A stretch of 64,000 bases of DNA from Chloroflexota bacterium (GCA_040902225.1 JBBDXT010000002.1:156036-220035), one strand, 5' to 3'; shown: positions 33,829 to 43,022, numbered from the stretch's first letter. Program-made: numbers and translations. The notes: generated from the sequence alone by a model not told the origin.

Positions 33829-35077
33829 CCGATGCTCCGAGCCCTGCGAGTGCGCGACCGGCCGCGTCCAGCGTCGCATCGAGCTCGCCGCGTCCGTGCG
33901 CGGCGGAGAGGAACCAGGCCTCGTGCTGGGAGGGCGGCAGCATCACCCCCGCCTCGAGCATGGCATGGAAGAAGCGCGCAAAGCGTGCGTCGTCGTCGAA
34001 GAAGAGGGTGAGCAGCGAGCCGGCGCGCTCCAGACGCGCCGCCACGCCGGCGTCGGCCGCAGCCTCCGCCAGGCCTGCCTCCAGCACGGCGCCAGCCTCC
34101 TCCAACTGCTCATAGACCGATGGCGTGAGCTCCCGCAGCGTCGCCAACCCGGCGGCCATGGCCAACGGATTGCCCGACAGGGTGCCCGCCTGGTAGAGAG
34201 GCCCGAGAGGAGCTACCAGTCCCATGATCTCGGTTGATCCACCGTAAGCGCCCACCGGCAGCCCACCTCCGATTATCTTGCCCAGGATGGTGAGGTCCGG
34301 CCGAACCCGGTACAGATCCTGGGCACCGCCACGAGCCACCCGGAAGCCGGTGATCACCTCGTCGAAGATGAGCAGCGTCCCGTGCCGGGCGGTCAGGCGG
34401 CGAAGCCCCTCGAGATAGCCCGGGTCGGGCAAGACCACGCCCATGTTGGCCGCGACGGGCTCCACGATCACCGCCGCCACGTCCCCGCGCCTGAGCAGTG
34501 CGGCGGCCGCCTCGAGGTCGTTGTAATCGACCACCAGGGTGTCCGCCGCAGCGCCCGCGGTCACCCCAGCGCTGGCGGGCAGCCCGGTGGCACCGGACCC
34601 GGCACGCACCAGCAGGGCGTCGGCATGCCCGTGGTACCCGCCAGCCATCTTGATGATCCGGTCCCGGCCGGTGAACGCCCGCGCCAGCCGCACGGCCGAC
34701 ATGGCCGCCTCGGTGCCGCTGTTCACGAAGCGCAGCTGCTCGATCGACGGCATGGCCGCCACGATCTCGTCGGCCAGCGCCACCTCGCCGGGGTTCGGCG
34801 CCCCGAAGGACGTGCCCCGAGCGGCGGCCTCCATCACGGCGGCAATCACCGCGGGATGCGCGTGCCCCAGGATCATGGGTCCCCAGGAGCCGATGTAGTC
34901 GATCAGCTCGTTGCCGTCCACGTCCCACAGGCGTGCGCCGGATGCACGCTCGATCACTCGCGGAACGCCGCCAACCGCGCGGAAGGCGCGCACCGGCGAA
35001 TTGACGCCGCCCGGAAAGAGCCGCTCAGCGCGAGCCATCAGCTCGGCAGATCGTGAGGTCGAGGCAGCCACGCTCAT
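33821..35077 (-). CDS. hemL: Glutamate-1-semialdehyde 2,1-aminomutase
   Basis: 418 aa PLP enzyme making 5-aminolevulinate from glutamate-1-semialdehyde. SPVRAFRAVGGVPRVIERA at the N-terminus, MVNS-type FVNSGTEAAMSAVRLARA, IKMAGGYHGHADALLVRAGS, LIFDEVITGFRVARGGAQ, and LTILGKIIGGGLPVGAYGG with the Schiff-base Lys; YQAGTLSGNPLAMAAGLATL. ATGA overlap with hemQ. Together with hemA it forms the C5 pathway. Confidence 0.96.
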   Translation of the reverse strand: MSVAASTSRSAELMARAERLFPGGVNSPVRAFRAVGGVPRVIERASGARLWDVDGNELIDYIGSWGPMILGHAHPAVIAAVMEAAARGTSFGAPNPGEVALADEIVAAMPSIEQLRFVNSGTEAAMSAVRLARAFTGRDRIIKMAGGYHGHADALLVRAGSGATGLPASAGVTAGAAADTLVVDYNDLEAAAALLRRGDVAAVIVEPVAANMGVVLPDPGYLEGLRRLTARHGTLLIFDEVITGFRVARGGAQDLYRVRPDLTILGKIIGGGLPVGAYGGSTEIMGLVAPLGPLYQAGTLSGNPLAMAAGLATLRELTPSVYEQLEEAGAVLEAGLAEAAADAGVAARLERAGSLLTLFFDDDARFARFFHAMLEAGVMLPPSQHEAWFLSAAHGRGELDATLDAAGRALAGLGASDA

Positions 35078-35760
35078 GTGGCACTCCCCGACAGCTGCCG
35101 GAGGATCTCGCCAAGCGGCCGGTGGATGCCGGTGATGATCGGCGTGTCGCGCACCGTGGAGCGGCGGCTCTCCGTCTCGCGCAGCTCGCGGACCAGGTCC
35201 TGAAAGGCGACCAGCTCATCGGTCTCGTAGGCCACGATGAACTCCTGGTCGTCGAGGCCGAACGAGTAGGCGAGCAGCTGGCGCACCTGCGGGAACCGAT
35301 GTCCGACCCGCATGTGGCCCTTCATCACCTCCTGCCGCTCCTCGGCCGGCGTCAGGTACCAATCGACGCTTTTCACGAACGGGTAGACGACCAGGTACCG
35401 CGACCGCTCCCCGGAGAAGAGGCTCTGCTCCTGGCTGCTCGGCCGCTTCACGTACTGGCTCGGCCGCGTCAGCCCGATCATCGAGATGGCCGGCGTCATC
35501 CAGCGACCGATGCCGCTGGCCAGCAGGTCCGCCGCCGTCTCCTCGATCTCCTCGATCCGGTCGGCCATGCGCCACAGCAGCAGGTCGCCCTCCGCCCGCA
35601 GGCCGATGGTCGAGTAGGCGTGCTGCATCACGCGCGCCTGTGAGCGTTCGGCGGCCGCACAGAACGCGGCGATCTCCGCCTCGCGCTCGGTCGCCGCCTG
35701 ACGTCGCCACGCTGGATCCAGGCGCAGCAGCCAGGCATGCACGAAGCGTTCGTCGCTCAT
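35074..35760 (-). CDS. hemQ: Coproheme decarboxylase HemQ/ChdC (chlorite-dismutase fold)
   Basis: 228 aa. Peroxide-dependent decarboxylation of coproheme to heme b, last step of the coproporphyrin-dependent route. YLVVYPFVKSVDWYLTPAEE contains the conserved Tyr-Pro-x-x-Lys and WY residues; EVMKGHMRVGHRFPQVRQLL carries the proximal heme His; SFGLDDQEFIVAYETDEL the C-terminal signature. Lacks the distal Arg-type chlorite-dismutase context as far as can be judged, and lies inside a heme operon, both favouring ChdC. ATGA overlaps on both sides. Confidence 0.9.
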   Translation of the reverse strand: MSDERFVHAWLLRLDPAWRRQAATEREAEIAAFCAAAERSQARVMQHAYSTIGLRAEGDLLLWRMADRIEEIEETAADLLASGIGRWMTPAISMIGLTRPSQYVKRPSSQEQSLFSGERSRYLVVYPFVKSVDWYLTPAEERQEVMKGHMRVGHRFPQVRQLLAYSFGLDDQEFIVAYETDELVAFQDLVRELRETESRRSTVRDTPIITGIHRPLGEILRQLSGSAT

Positions 35761-36782
35761 CGCCTGGCCTCGTCGCGCAGCCAGCCGGCCGCCTCAACGG
35801 CGAAGTAGGTGACGATGATGTCGGCGCCGGCGCGCGCGATGGCCACCAGGCTCTCGAGCGCGGCCGCCCGCCGGTCGAGCCATCCGTTGGCGGCGGCGGC
35901 GCAGATGGCGGCGTACTCGCCGCTCACCTGGTACGCGGCGATCGGGACATTGGTCCGGGCGCGCGCGGCAGCCACCAGGTCCAGCGACGGCAGCGCCGGC
36001 TTGATCATGACCATGTCGGCCCCTTCGGCCACGTCCGCATCGATCTCGCGGAGCGCCTCGCGCCCGTTGGCCGGGTCCATCTGGTAGCTGCGCCGGTCGC
36101 CGAACGCGGGAGCCGAGTCGGCGGCTTCGCGGAACGGGCCGTAGAAGGCGGAGGCGTGCTTGGCCGCGTAGGCCAGGATCGCCGTCTGACCGTGTCCCGC
36201 CTCGTCGAGCGCCGTGCGGAGAGCGGCCACCTGGCCGTCCATCATCGCGCTGGGCGCCACGATATCGGCCCCTGCCTCGGCCAGCGACACGGCGGTGCGA
36301 GCCAACATCTCCAGCGACGCGTCGTTGTCGACGGTTGCGTCCTCGCCGCTCCCTGCCAGGACTCCGCAGTGGCCATGGCTGGTGTACTCGCACAGGCACA
36401 CGTCGGCGATGATCACCAGTTCGCGGTCCGCTGCCTTCAGCACGCGGATTCCCTCCTGGACGATCCCGTCAGGCGCCCAGGCGCCCGAGCCAGTGGCATC
36501 CTTGCTCGACGGCAGGCCGAACAGCAGCACCGATCTGACGCTGGCGGCTCGCAGGCGCGCCGCCTCCTCAGGCAGGGCGGCAAGCCCCAGGCGGTCCTGC
36601 CCGGGCATAGCATTGATCGGCTCACGACCCGAGGCGCCGGCCTGGATGAAGAGCGGCTGAACGAGCACCTGCGGATGCAGGCGGGTCTCTCGGACCAGGC
36701 CACGCAACGCCGGCGTGCGGCGCAGCCGCCGGCCGCGCATTGCAATCTGCAGCGCGTCGCCGGTCTCGAGGCTGAGGCTCAC
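35757..36782 (-). CDS. hemB: Porphobilinogen synthase (ALA dehydratase)
   Basis: 341 aa TIM barrel. Condenses two 5-aminolevulinates. IADVCLCEYTSHGHCGVL carries the Zn-binding Cys set (CLC...C), ADIVAPSAMMDGQVAALR, AKHASAFYGPFREAA with the first Schiff-base Lys, and MVMIKPALPSLDLV with the second; YQVSGEYAAI is the C-terminal loop. Cys-type metal site indicates a Zn enzyme. Overlaps hemD and hemQ by four bases each. Confidence 0.96.
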   Translation of the reverse strand: MSLSLETGDALQIAMRGRRLRRTPALRGLVRETRLHPQVLVQPLFIQAGASGREPINAMPGQDRLGLAALPEEAARLRAASVRSVLLFGLPSSKDATGSGAWAPDGIVQEGIRVLKAADRELVIIADVCLCEYTSHGHCGVLAGSGEDATVDNDASLEMLARTAVSLAEAGADIVAPSAMMDGQVAALRTALDEAGHGQTAILAYAAKHASAFYGPFREAADSAPAFGDRRSYQMDPANGREALREIDADVAEGADMVMIKPALPSLDLVAAARARTNVPIAAYQVSGEYAAICAAAANGWLDRRAAALESLVAIARAGADIIVTYFAVEAAGWLRDEARR

Positions 36783-37534
36783 GGGATCTCCTTACTGAGG
36801 TGGGTCTGAATGGCCTCCGCCAGGTCGGCGACCATGTGCCGGCCGGCGACCACCGGGACCGCATAACCCGCCCGGCGCGCAACTGCGGCGGTCACTGGAC
36901 CGATGCAGTAGGCCGGCAGGGCGGTGGCGCGCAGCGCCTCAGGCGGCGAGAGGAGAGCATGCAGACCGCGCACGGTCGAGCCGCTGGTGAAGATCACCCC
37001 GTCGAGCTCTTGCGCCAGTGCCGCGCGAACGCTGTCCCGCGACGCGGCCGGTCCCTCCACCGTCCGATAGGCGACAACGTCCTCGACGAGTGCCCCGCGC
37101 TCGAGCAGAGCGTCACGCAGGTCGCGCGTCGCCGCATCAGCGCGAGCCAGGACCACGCGCCTGCCCGTCACATCCCCAAGCCCCTCCGCGATGGCCACGG
37201 TTCGGTAGCGGGACGGCACATGATCGACCGGGACGCCGCCGGCCTCCAATGCCGATGCTGTCGCAGCACCCACCGCGGCCACGCGTACGCCAGCCGGCAG
37301 CGAGCGGCGAAGCGCCGCCAGGCGCTCAAGCAGTGCGGCGGCTCCATTGACGCTGGTGATGACCAGCCAGGCGGCGCCGTCCAGGGATTGGATCGCGTCG
37401 TCGAGCGCGCCACCAGGTGCAGCGGGGTCAATCTCAACCGTGGGCACGCTGATGGAGTTGATGCCGCGCTCCGCCAGCAACGAGACAAGCTCGGCAGCCT
37501 GCCCGGCGGGTCGCGTCACGAGCAGGGTGGTCAA
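36779..37534 (-). CDS. hemD: Uroporphyrinogen-III synthase
   Basis: 251 aa, two-domain fold with low sequence conservation. LLVTRPAGQAAELVSLLAER, WLVITSVNGAAALLERL, VRVAAVGAATASALEAGGV and GVIFTSGSTVRGLHALL are the recurrent family blocks; the C-terminal CIGPVTAAVARRAGY is typical. Closes hydroxymethylbilane with D-ring inversion. Position between hemC and hemB in overlapping order supports the call. Confidence 0.9.
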   Translation of the reverse strand: MTTLLVTRPAGQAAELVSLLAERGINSISVPTVEIDPAAPGGALDDAIQSLDGAAWLVITSVNGAAALLERLAALRRSLPAGVRVAAVGAATASALEAGGVPVDHVPSRYRTVAIAEGLGDVTGRRVVLARADAATRDLRDALLERGALVEDVVAYRTVEGPAASRDSVRAALAQELDGVIFTSGSTVRGLHALLSPPEALRATALPAYCIGPVTAAVARRAGYAVPVVAGRHMVADLAEAIQTHLSKEIP

Positions 37535-38427
37535 GCGGTTGCCTCCCTGATGCGTGCCGCTGCCGCCGCGACCACCTCGGCGGGGCGGCCTGCCGGGCCA
37601 CTCAGGTCTACGCGAGTAAAGCCACGCCGACCCTCGTACGCCGCGCGCAGTCGGAGCTGGCCGTCCACCGCCTCGGCGAGCGCACCGAGCGGGGCCAGAC
37701 AGCCGCCGCCGAGCGCCCGCAGCAGGGCGCGCTCAACCTGGACCGCAACGCGGGTCGGTTCATGATCAAGGGAAACCACCACCGGCACGTCACCGGCTCG
37801 CACCTGGAGGGCCAGTGCCCCCTGACCGGGCGCCGGAAGCATGAGATCCAGCGGCAGCCGATCGTCATCGCTGACGGGGATTCCCAGCCGGTCGAGCCCC
37901 GCCGCGGCGAGGAGCAGCGCGTCGTACTCGCCGGCCTCGAGGCGCTGCAGGCGGGTATCCACGTTCCCACGGATCGGACGCGCCACGACGTCGGCCCTGG
38001 CCGCCGCCAGCTGTGCCGCGCGGCGCACGCTGCTGGTCCCGATTCTCGCCCCGAACGGGAGGCCGTCGAGACCTCCCGTGTGGCGGCTCAACAGGCAGTC
38101 CCGGGGATCGCCGCGTTCCAGGATCGCGCCGAGCCTGAGGGCCGGATTGGGGGCCGTCGGCAGATCCTTCAGCGAATGCACCGCGACATCGATCCTGTCC
38201 TCGAGCAGCGCCTCTTCCAGCTCTCCAGTGAATTGCCCATCGCCGACGACAAGGTGCCCGGCGGGTCGCCGCTCGCTGATGGCGTCACCCTTGGTGCGGA
38301 TCTCGACAAGCTCCACCCAGCCGATACCCGGTGCGTTCACCAGGGCGGTTGCGGCGACTCGTGCCTGGGCGAGAGCCAGGCGGCTGCCGCGGGTGCCGAC
38401 TCGAAGGGTCGTTGTGGTGGTCATCAC
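37531..38427 (-). CDS. hemC: Hydroxymethylbilane synthase (porphobilinogen deaminase)
   Basis: 298 aa. LRVGTRGSRLALAQA start, AVHSLKDLPTAPNPAL, RIGTSSVRRAAQL, RPIRGNVDTRLQRLEAGEYD and LRALGGGCLAPLGALAE with the dipyrromethane-cofactor Cys. Polymerises four porphobilinogens. A poly-Thr start (MTTTTT) follows the ATG. Four-base overlaps with hemA and hemD. Confidence 0.96.
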   Translation of the reverse strand: MMTTTTTLRVGTRGSRLALAQARVAATALVNAPGIGWVELVEIRTKGDAISERRPAGHLVVGDGQFTGELEEALLEDRIDVAVHSLKDLPTAPNPALRLGAILERGDPRDCLLSRHTGGLDGLPFGARIGTSSVRRAAQLAAARADVVARPIRGNVDTRLQRLEAGEYDALLLAAAGLDRLGIPVSDDDRLPLDLMLPAPGQGALALQVRAGDVPVVVSLDHEPTRVAVQVERALLRALGGGCLAPLGALAEAVDGQLRLRAAYEGRRGFTRVDLSGPAGRPAEVVAAAAARIREATA

Positions 38428-39635
38428 TCGATCCCGAACACCTGTCTGACCCGTGCGGCAGCCTCGGGATCGTTTCGCAGGCGGAGCGTGGGCGCGTGGA
38501 GCAGCTCGCCCAACATCGCGGCAGTCATCGCCTCGACAGCGGCCGCCTGCTCATCGTCCAGGCTGCTCCTCAGGCGCAGACGCGCGAGGTGCCGCCGCCT
38601 GACATTGTCGGCGAGGGCCCGCAACATGGCGATGCCGTCGCCGCTGCCACGCACCTCGAGCCAAGCCGCGAATGCGCGCGCCTCGGCCTGCGCCTCGATC
38701 CGCAGACGACGTTCCACCTTCGGCGAGAGCCGCCGGGCCTCGTCTGCAACACCCAGTCGGTCGAGATCGAGCAGGAGGTCTCCGAGTCGGGCAGCTGCCT
38801 CCGGGGCCACGCTGGCCGGCGACGAGAGATCCACCACCAGGGGAGCGCGACCATCCAGGTGGCGGCCCTCGAGGCGCGTCACTCCACCGCGCACCGCGAT
38901 CACCACGATGTCGTGCAGCAGCGGACCGGCGAGGGCGTCCGAGATGAGTGCCGCATCATGGCGCTCGGCATGGGCCAGTGCGGCGATGACACGATCGGCC
39001 CGCTCTGCGCTTCGGGATGCCACCGTGACGCACGCGCCACCGGCGGCGAAATGCGTCGCGAGGGTACGCGCCATCTCGCCGGTGCCGACGACAAGCGCCT
39101 GGAGTGGACGCCCGGACGGTGGCGCCACGCGTGCCTCGACCCAGCGCGCCGCCCGGTCCGCCAGCGAGCGGTCGCCGATCGGTTGCGCGAAGGACCGCAC
39201 CCGCCTTCCGAAGCGAATCGCTCGGCGCAGCAGCTCATTCACGACCGGTCCGGTCTGGCCGCGTTCGAGCGCGGACGCATATGCGTCTCGCACCTGTCCG
39301 AGGATCTGCTCCTCGGCGATGACTGCGGAGTCGAGCCCTCCCGCGACAAGCATCACCCGCTCGACGGCAGCCAAGCCAGCGTACTGCCGCATCGCGTGCG
39401 GGAGATCAGCCATCTCCGCGTCAGCCCCGGCGAGTGCGATCAGCTCCACCCGATGGCACGTGTGGAGGAGCACCTGCTCGACGGACCCACCGCTGCGCTC
39501 CTCGAGGACGGCTGCCAACAGTTCTCGGGCTCCGGTGTCGACGTCGCGGACCGTGGCACTGGCAACGACCAGGCGGTCGAGCTGCGTGCCGCGGCGTGCA
39601 GGCCTTTCGCCCGGGCCGGGAAGGACAGGAGGCAA
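38424..39635 (-). CDS. hemA: Glutamyl-tRNA reductase
   Basis: 403 aa, first gene of the heme operon and the committed step from glutamyl-tRNA. VLLHTCHRVELIALAGADAE holds the catalytic Cys; EEQILGQVRDAYASALERG the conserved loop; LVVGTGEMARTLATHFAAGG the NADPH-binding Rossmann motif; the C-terminal helix dimerises. TTG 39635 is the only start giving normal length; the residues before LDRLVVASATV are poorly conserved. Usual regulatory point (heme feedback on stability) cannot be judged from sequence. Confidence 0.93.
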   Translation of the reverse strand: MPPVLPGPGERPARRGTQLDRLVVASATVRDVDTGARELLAAVLEERSGGSVEQVLLHTCHRVELIALAGADAEMADLPHAMRQYAGLAAVERVMLVAGGLDSAVIAEEQILGQVRDAYASALERGQTGPVVNELLRRAIRFGRRVRSFAQPIGDRSLADRAARWVEARVAPPSGRPLQALVVGTGEMARTLATHFAAGGACVTVASRSAERADRVIAALAHAERHDAALISDALAGPLLHDIVVIAVRGGVTRLEGRHLDGRAPLVVDLSSPASVAPEAAARLGDLLLDLDRLGVADEARRLSPKVERRLRIEAQAEARAFAAWLEVRGSGDGIAMLRALADNVRRRHLARLRLRSSLDDEQAAAVEAMTAAMLGELLHAPTLRLRNDPEAAARVRQVFGIE

Positions 39636-39711
39636 GCGAAGGTATCCTCATTGTCCGGCAGATTGGGGAGCAGACGGCGCAACGCTAGGTGCGCTCGTGC
39701 CGGGCGTCAAA

Positions 39712-39739
39712 CAGAAACATAGGTTTTCCTATGTTTCTG
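39712..39739. promoter_or_regulatory. AT-rich 12-base perfect palindrome between hemA and tetR
   Basis: CAGAAACATAGG (39712-39723) and CCTATGTTTCTG (39728-39739) around TTTT. Its AT richness is exceptional in this DNA. It lies 77 bases upstream of hemA and 117 upstream of the TetR gene, so it is a good candidate operator for the TetR protein, acting on one or both promoters. It could also form an RNA hairpin. Confidence 0.65.
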
Positions 39740-39837
39740 ACGATTCTGGCGGGGCTGGCTTCTAGGTCGGAGACCAAGTCGGACCGATGACCAGGCCGAT
39801 GGGCCAATGTTCTCCACCCGTCTCTGTCCGGACCGTG

Positions 39838-39843
39838 TAATAT
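39838..39843 (+). promoter_or_regulatory. -10 box TAATAT of tetR
   Basis: TAATAT ends 12 bases before ATG 39856, consistent with a leaderless transcript. No obvious -35 at 17 bases. Confidence 0.5.
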
Positions 39844-39855
39844 TCGGCGAACGAT

Positions 39856-40485
39856 ATGTTTAATGAAAAAGCGAGGCGACGGAGTTATCGCCTCGGCAAG
39901 CGGGCGGAGACAGCTGAGGCGACCCGAAACCGGATCGTAAAGGCGACCCTGTCACTCCACGACGAGCAGGGCATCACCGGCACGAGCGTACGCGACATCG
40001 CCGGTCGCGCGAGCGTAGCGCCAGCAACCGTGCTCCACCACTTTCCGCGGATGGATGAGCTCATCGGGGCATGTGGTGAGCTCAGTGACCAGCTTGCCCC
40101 CATGCCGAGCGAGGCCGTCCTTGTCGGTGCCGGGGATCGGGCAGAGCGCATCCGCGCGATGGCCCGGGCAATGTTCGAATGGTGGGAGCTCCTCGGTCCC
40201 GGCTGGGACCACCTCGAGATCGACCGCCGCCGGATGCCGCAGGTCGATGCATGGCTGACCGATGTCGCCCTGCATCACCGCCAGCTGGCGGCCGCCGCGC
40301 TCGGTCCCGATCCGAATCCCGCGACTGTCGCATTGCTCGCGGCGATCACGACAACCGATGCATGGCGTTCCCTGCGGGACGCTGGTATGGACGCGACCCG
40401 GGCCGCCGGGCAGGTCGCGCGTTTCATTGAAGGGCGTAGCGACGTCCCGCCCTCAACCACGGACAGCAGAGAGCGAGTCCACTGA
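39856..40485 (+). CDS. TetR-family transcriptional regulator
   Basis: 209 aa. ATRNRIVKATLSLHDEQGIT then GTSVRDIAGRASVAPATVLHHF is the TetR helix-turn-helix; the C-terminal ligand domain is unspecific. The first codons are AT-rich compared with the rest. Overlaps the following membrane-protein gene by one base (TGATG), so it may regulate that gene; a long palindrome lies upstream. Confidence 0.88.
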   Translation: MFNEKARRRSYRLGKRAETAEATRNRIVKATLSLHDEQGITGTSVRDIAGRASVAPATVLHHFPRMDELIGACGELSDQLAPMPSEAVLVGAGDRAERIRAMARAMFEWWELLGPGWDHLEIDRRRMPQVDAWLTDVALHHRQLAAAALGPDPNPATVALLAAITTTDAWRSLRDAGMDATRAAGQVARFIEGRSDVPPSTTDSRERVH

Positions 40486-40955
40486 TGGATCCCTTCGTCG
40501 CGTTCAAATTCCTCCATATCGCCTCCATGTTCTTCGCCGTCGCGCTCGCGGTCAGCGGGGAGATCGTCTTGCGGCGCGTGGCCGTAACTCACGACGTTGG
40601 CGCTATCCGCGTCACCGTGAGCCGAGTACGCCCCCTCGGGAACGTCTCCACCATTCTCTTTCTGGCGGGGGTTGCCTTCGGGATTGTCGCTGCGCTGACG
40701 GGGCACCTTGACCTGCTGGCGCCGTGGCTGATCCTCGCCTACGTCGCCTTCGTCGGCGCGATGCTGGTCGGCATCCTCATCACCGATCCATGGGTCGGGC
40801 GGCTCGCCGCCGCCGCCGCGAACAGCCCGGATAATGCCGCGTCGGAAGGCCTCCGCACGGTTATCGGTGATCCCATCGCACGAGCCGGCACTTGGACGCT
40901 CATGGTTCTCATTGCCGCGCTGGTCTTCATCATGGTGGTGAAGCCGCTCGCGTAG
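40485..40955 (+). CDS. DUF2269-like integral membrane protein
   Basis: 156 aa with four hydrophobic helices. FVAFKFLHIASMFFAVALAV at the N-terminus and a His in the first helix recall DUF2269/small heme- or quinone-binding-like membrane proteins, but that is tentative. Co-transcribed with tetR by a TGATG overlap. Function unknown. Confidence 0.65.
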   Translation: MDPFVAFKFLHIASMFFAVALAVSGEIVLRRVAVTHDVGAIRVTVSRVRPLGNVSTILFLAGVAFGIVAALTGHLDLLAPWLILAYVAFVGAMLVGILITDPWVGRLAAAAANSPDNAASEGLRTVIGDPIARAGTWTLMVLIAALVFIMVVKPLA

Positions 40956-40994
40956 TGCGGTGCCGCTACGGCTCGATGAAGTACCCGACCTGCG

Positions 40995-42749
40995 TTATTC
41001 GAGAAGCTTCCCCGCCGGGTCGATATCACCAGCCCTGGCGAGCCACGGAGCAAGCTCCAAGGGAACCGCCGGAACGGGTACGGGTTGCAGTGTCATCCGG
41101 GCGTCGCCGTCACGCCCGACGATGAAATTGACCTCCATCGCCGGATCCAGCTCCGGGAAGTCCGAGCGGTTGTGCGCACCACGGCTCTCCTCGCGGGCAA
41201 TCGCCCCGCGCAGGGTGGCTTCGGCAGTGCCCAGCATCGCCTGGACGTCCAGGACCTGGGCGAGGTCGCTCCACCCCTCCTCGCTGGGGCGCACGTCGAC
41301 GCTCGGGAGCGCCGAGCGGACCTCGTCCAGCATCCTGAGCGCCTGCTGCATGTCGCTGGCATTGCGCACCACGCCGCAGCGCTCCCACATGACGTTGCGG
41401 ACTGCCCGCTGCAGCGCCCGGCTGAGCTCGGCGCCGTGGTGGACCAGGCTGTCAAGGTCGGCGTGTGCCTCGTCGACGACTGGTTTGGACCGAATCTGCG
41501 ATTCGCGCTCCCGTGAAAATCGTGCCGCTGCCTCACCGGCGCGACGGCCGAACACGAGTGTCTCCACCAGCGAGTTGCCACCCAGCCGGTTGGCGCCGTG
41601 CAGTCCCGCGGTGCACTCGCCCGCGGCATAGAGTCCAGTCACGTCCGTGGCATGGCTCGGCGGATCGACAACGATGCCGCCCATCGAGTAGTGCGCCGTG
41701 GGAGCGACCTCCATCGGCTCTTTAGCGATGTCGAGCATCTGATATTCCACGAACTGGCGGTACATGCGTGGCAGCTTTTCCAGGATCACGTCCTTGCCGA
41801 GGTGGGTCACGTCCAGGAAGACGCCGCCGTTGGGGCCGCCCCGCCGCTCCTTGATCTCGGTGTAGTTGGCCAGGGCGATGCGGTCGCGGCTGCTCAGCTC
41901 CATCCGCTCGGGGTCGTAGCGTTCCATGAAGCGCTCGCCCTGGGCGTTGTACAGCCGGCCGCCCTCGCCGCGCACGGCCTCGGTGACCAGGGTGCCGGCG
42001 ACCTCCTCCGGCACCAGCATTCCGGTGGGGTGGAACTGGACGAGCTCCATGTCCATCAGGCGTGCCCCGGCCTGGGAGGCAAGCCACATGCCCTCGCCGT
42101 AGTTCTCGTCGCGCCGCGAAGAGCTGCGACGCCAGATGCGCGTATGCCCGCCCCCGCACAGGACGACCGCGTCGGCCTCAAAGACGGTGCGATCCCCGGT
42201 GTGCAGATCGAATGCCAGCGCGCCGAAACACTCGCCTTCCGCAATCAGCAGCCGTGAGACGTACTGGTCTTCGATCACCGGGATATCCAGCCTTTGTACC
42301 TGGTCGGCCAGGGTGGACAGAACGGCTCGCCCGGTGTAGTCCCCGGCGTAGCAGGTGCGCCGATACGTGTGGGCGCCGAAGTAGCGCTGGTCAAGCTGGC
42401 CGTCGGCGGTCCGCGCGAAGGGGCAGCCCCAGGCCGCCAGCTCATTGATGGCCGCCGGCGCCTCGCTGGCCATGATCTCGACAACGCGTGGATCGCTGAG
42501 GGAATAGCCCTCGCGCACGGTGTCGGCGAAATGCTGCTGCCATGAGTCCTCGGGGTCGACGGTGCCAAGCGCCGCGTTGATCCCGCCGGCGGCGAGCACG
42601 GTATGGGCATCAAGGCGGCTCCGCTTGCCGATGACCACCACGTCGACACCGGCCTGGCGGGCCGCAATTGCAGCTCTGAGGCCGGCCCCGCCGGTCCCGA
42701 TGACCAGGACATTGCACGGGCGCGTGCGGCTCTCTGGTCTGGGGCTCAT
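40995..42749 (-). CDS. Succinate dehydrogenase/fumarate reductase-type flavoprotein
   Basis: 584 aa. FAD GxGxxG in VLVIGTGGAGLRAAIAA, AHTVLAAGGINAALG with the His that binds FAD covalently in SdhA/FrdA, VQFHPTGMLVPEEVAGTLVT, APTAHYSMGGIVVDP, GLYAAGECTAGLHGANRLG then GNSLVETLVFGRRAG (active-site region). C-terminal helical domain is complete. No iron-sulfur or membrane-anchor subunit is adjacent, so it could be an SdhA whose partners lie elsewhere, or a soluble L-aspartate-oxidase/fumarate-reductase-like enzyme. Confidence 0.82.
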   Translation of the reverse strand: MSPRPESRTRPCNVLVIGTGGAGLRAAIAARQAGVDVVVIGKRSRLDAHTVLAAGGINAALGTVDPEDSWQQHFADTVREGYSLSDPRVVEIMASEAPAAINELAAWGCPFARTADGQLDQRYFGAHTYRRTCYAGDYTGRAVLSTLADQVQRLDIPVIEDQYVSRLLIAEGECFGALAFDLHTGDRTVFEADAVVLCGGGHTRIWRRSSSRRDENYGEGMWLASQAGARLMDMELVQFHPTGMLVPEEVAGTLVTEAVRGEGGRLYNAQGERFMERYDPERMELSSRDRIALANYTEIKERRGGPNGGVFLDVTHLGKDVILEKLPRMYRQFVEYQMLDIAKEPMEVAPTAHYSMGGIVVDPPSHATDVTGLYAAGECTAGLHGANRLGGNSLVETLVFGRRAGEAAARFSRERESQIRSKPVVDEAHADLDSLVHHGAELSRALQRAVRNVMWERCGVVRNASDMQQALRMLDEVRSALPSVDVRPSEEGWSDLAQVLDVQAMLGTAEATLRGAIAREESRGAHNRSDFPELDPAMEVNFIVGRDGDARMTLQPVPVPAVPLELAPWLARAGDIDPAGKLLE

Positions 42750-42799
42750 TGAGAAACTGACCGGGGCACGACCAGATCGTACCGGGATATGGAACCTCG

Positions 42800-42893
42800 C
42801 CTAGGCGACCACAGGCCTGGTGCCGGCCGGCCGGAGCCAGTAGTCCTCGAGGGTTGTGACACCCGTGATTCGCAGCATCTCGCCGATGATCCT
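42800..42893 (-). pseudogene. Possible short gene remnant
   Basis: A minus-strand frame ends MLRITGVTTLEDYWLRPAGT then RPVVA and stop near 42802, with protein-like composition but no start or recognisable domain. It lies in the 273-base gap upstream of the flavoprotein gene. Function and origin unknown; the call is weak. Confidence 0.25.
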
Positions 42894-43022
42894 ACAGCGG
42901 TGGGATCTTGCGCAGCGGTCGCCGCTTGGCGCGCGACTTGTGGATAACTCCATTGCGCTGCGGTCCACAACGGAGTACATGGAAGTCCCGATACGGAGAT
43001 AGCAGCCTTAGGAGCGCGCGTC

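Noticed and set aside
37762-39765. A 667-codon plus-strand frame opposite hemC and hemA
   Set aside because: Antisense to two well-conserved heme genes, low-complexity Ser/Arg composition, no ribosome site or domain.
42939-42947. TGTGGATAA, a perfect DnaA-box consensus, with TCCACAAC nearby
   Set aside because: A single box without a cluster, an AT-rich unwinding region or dnaA/dnaN neighbours; chance occurrence is likely. Not called an origin.
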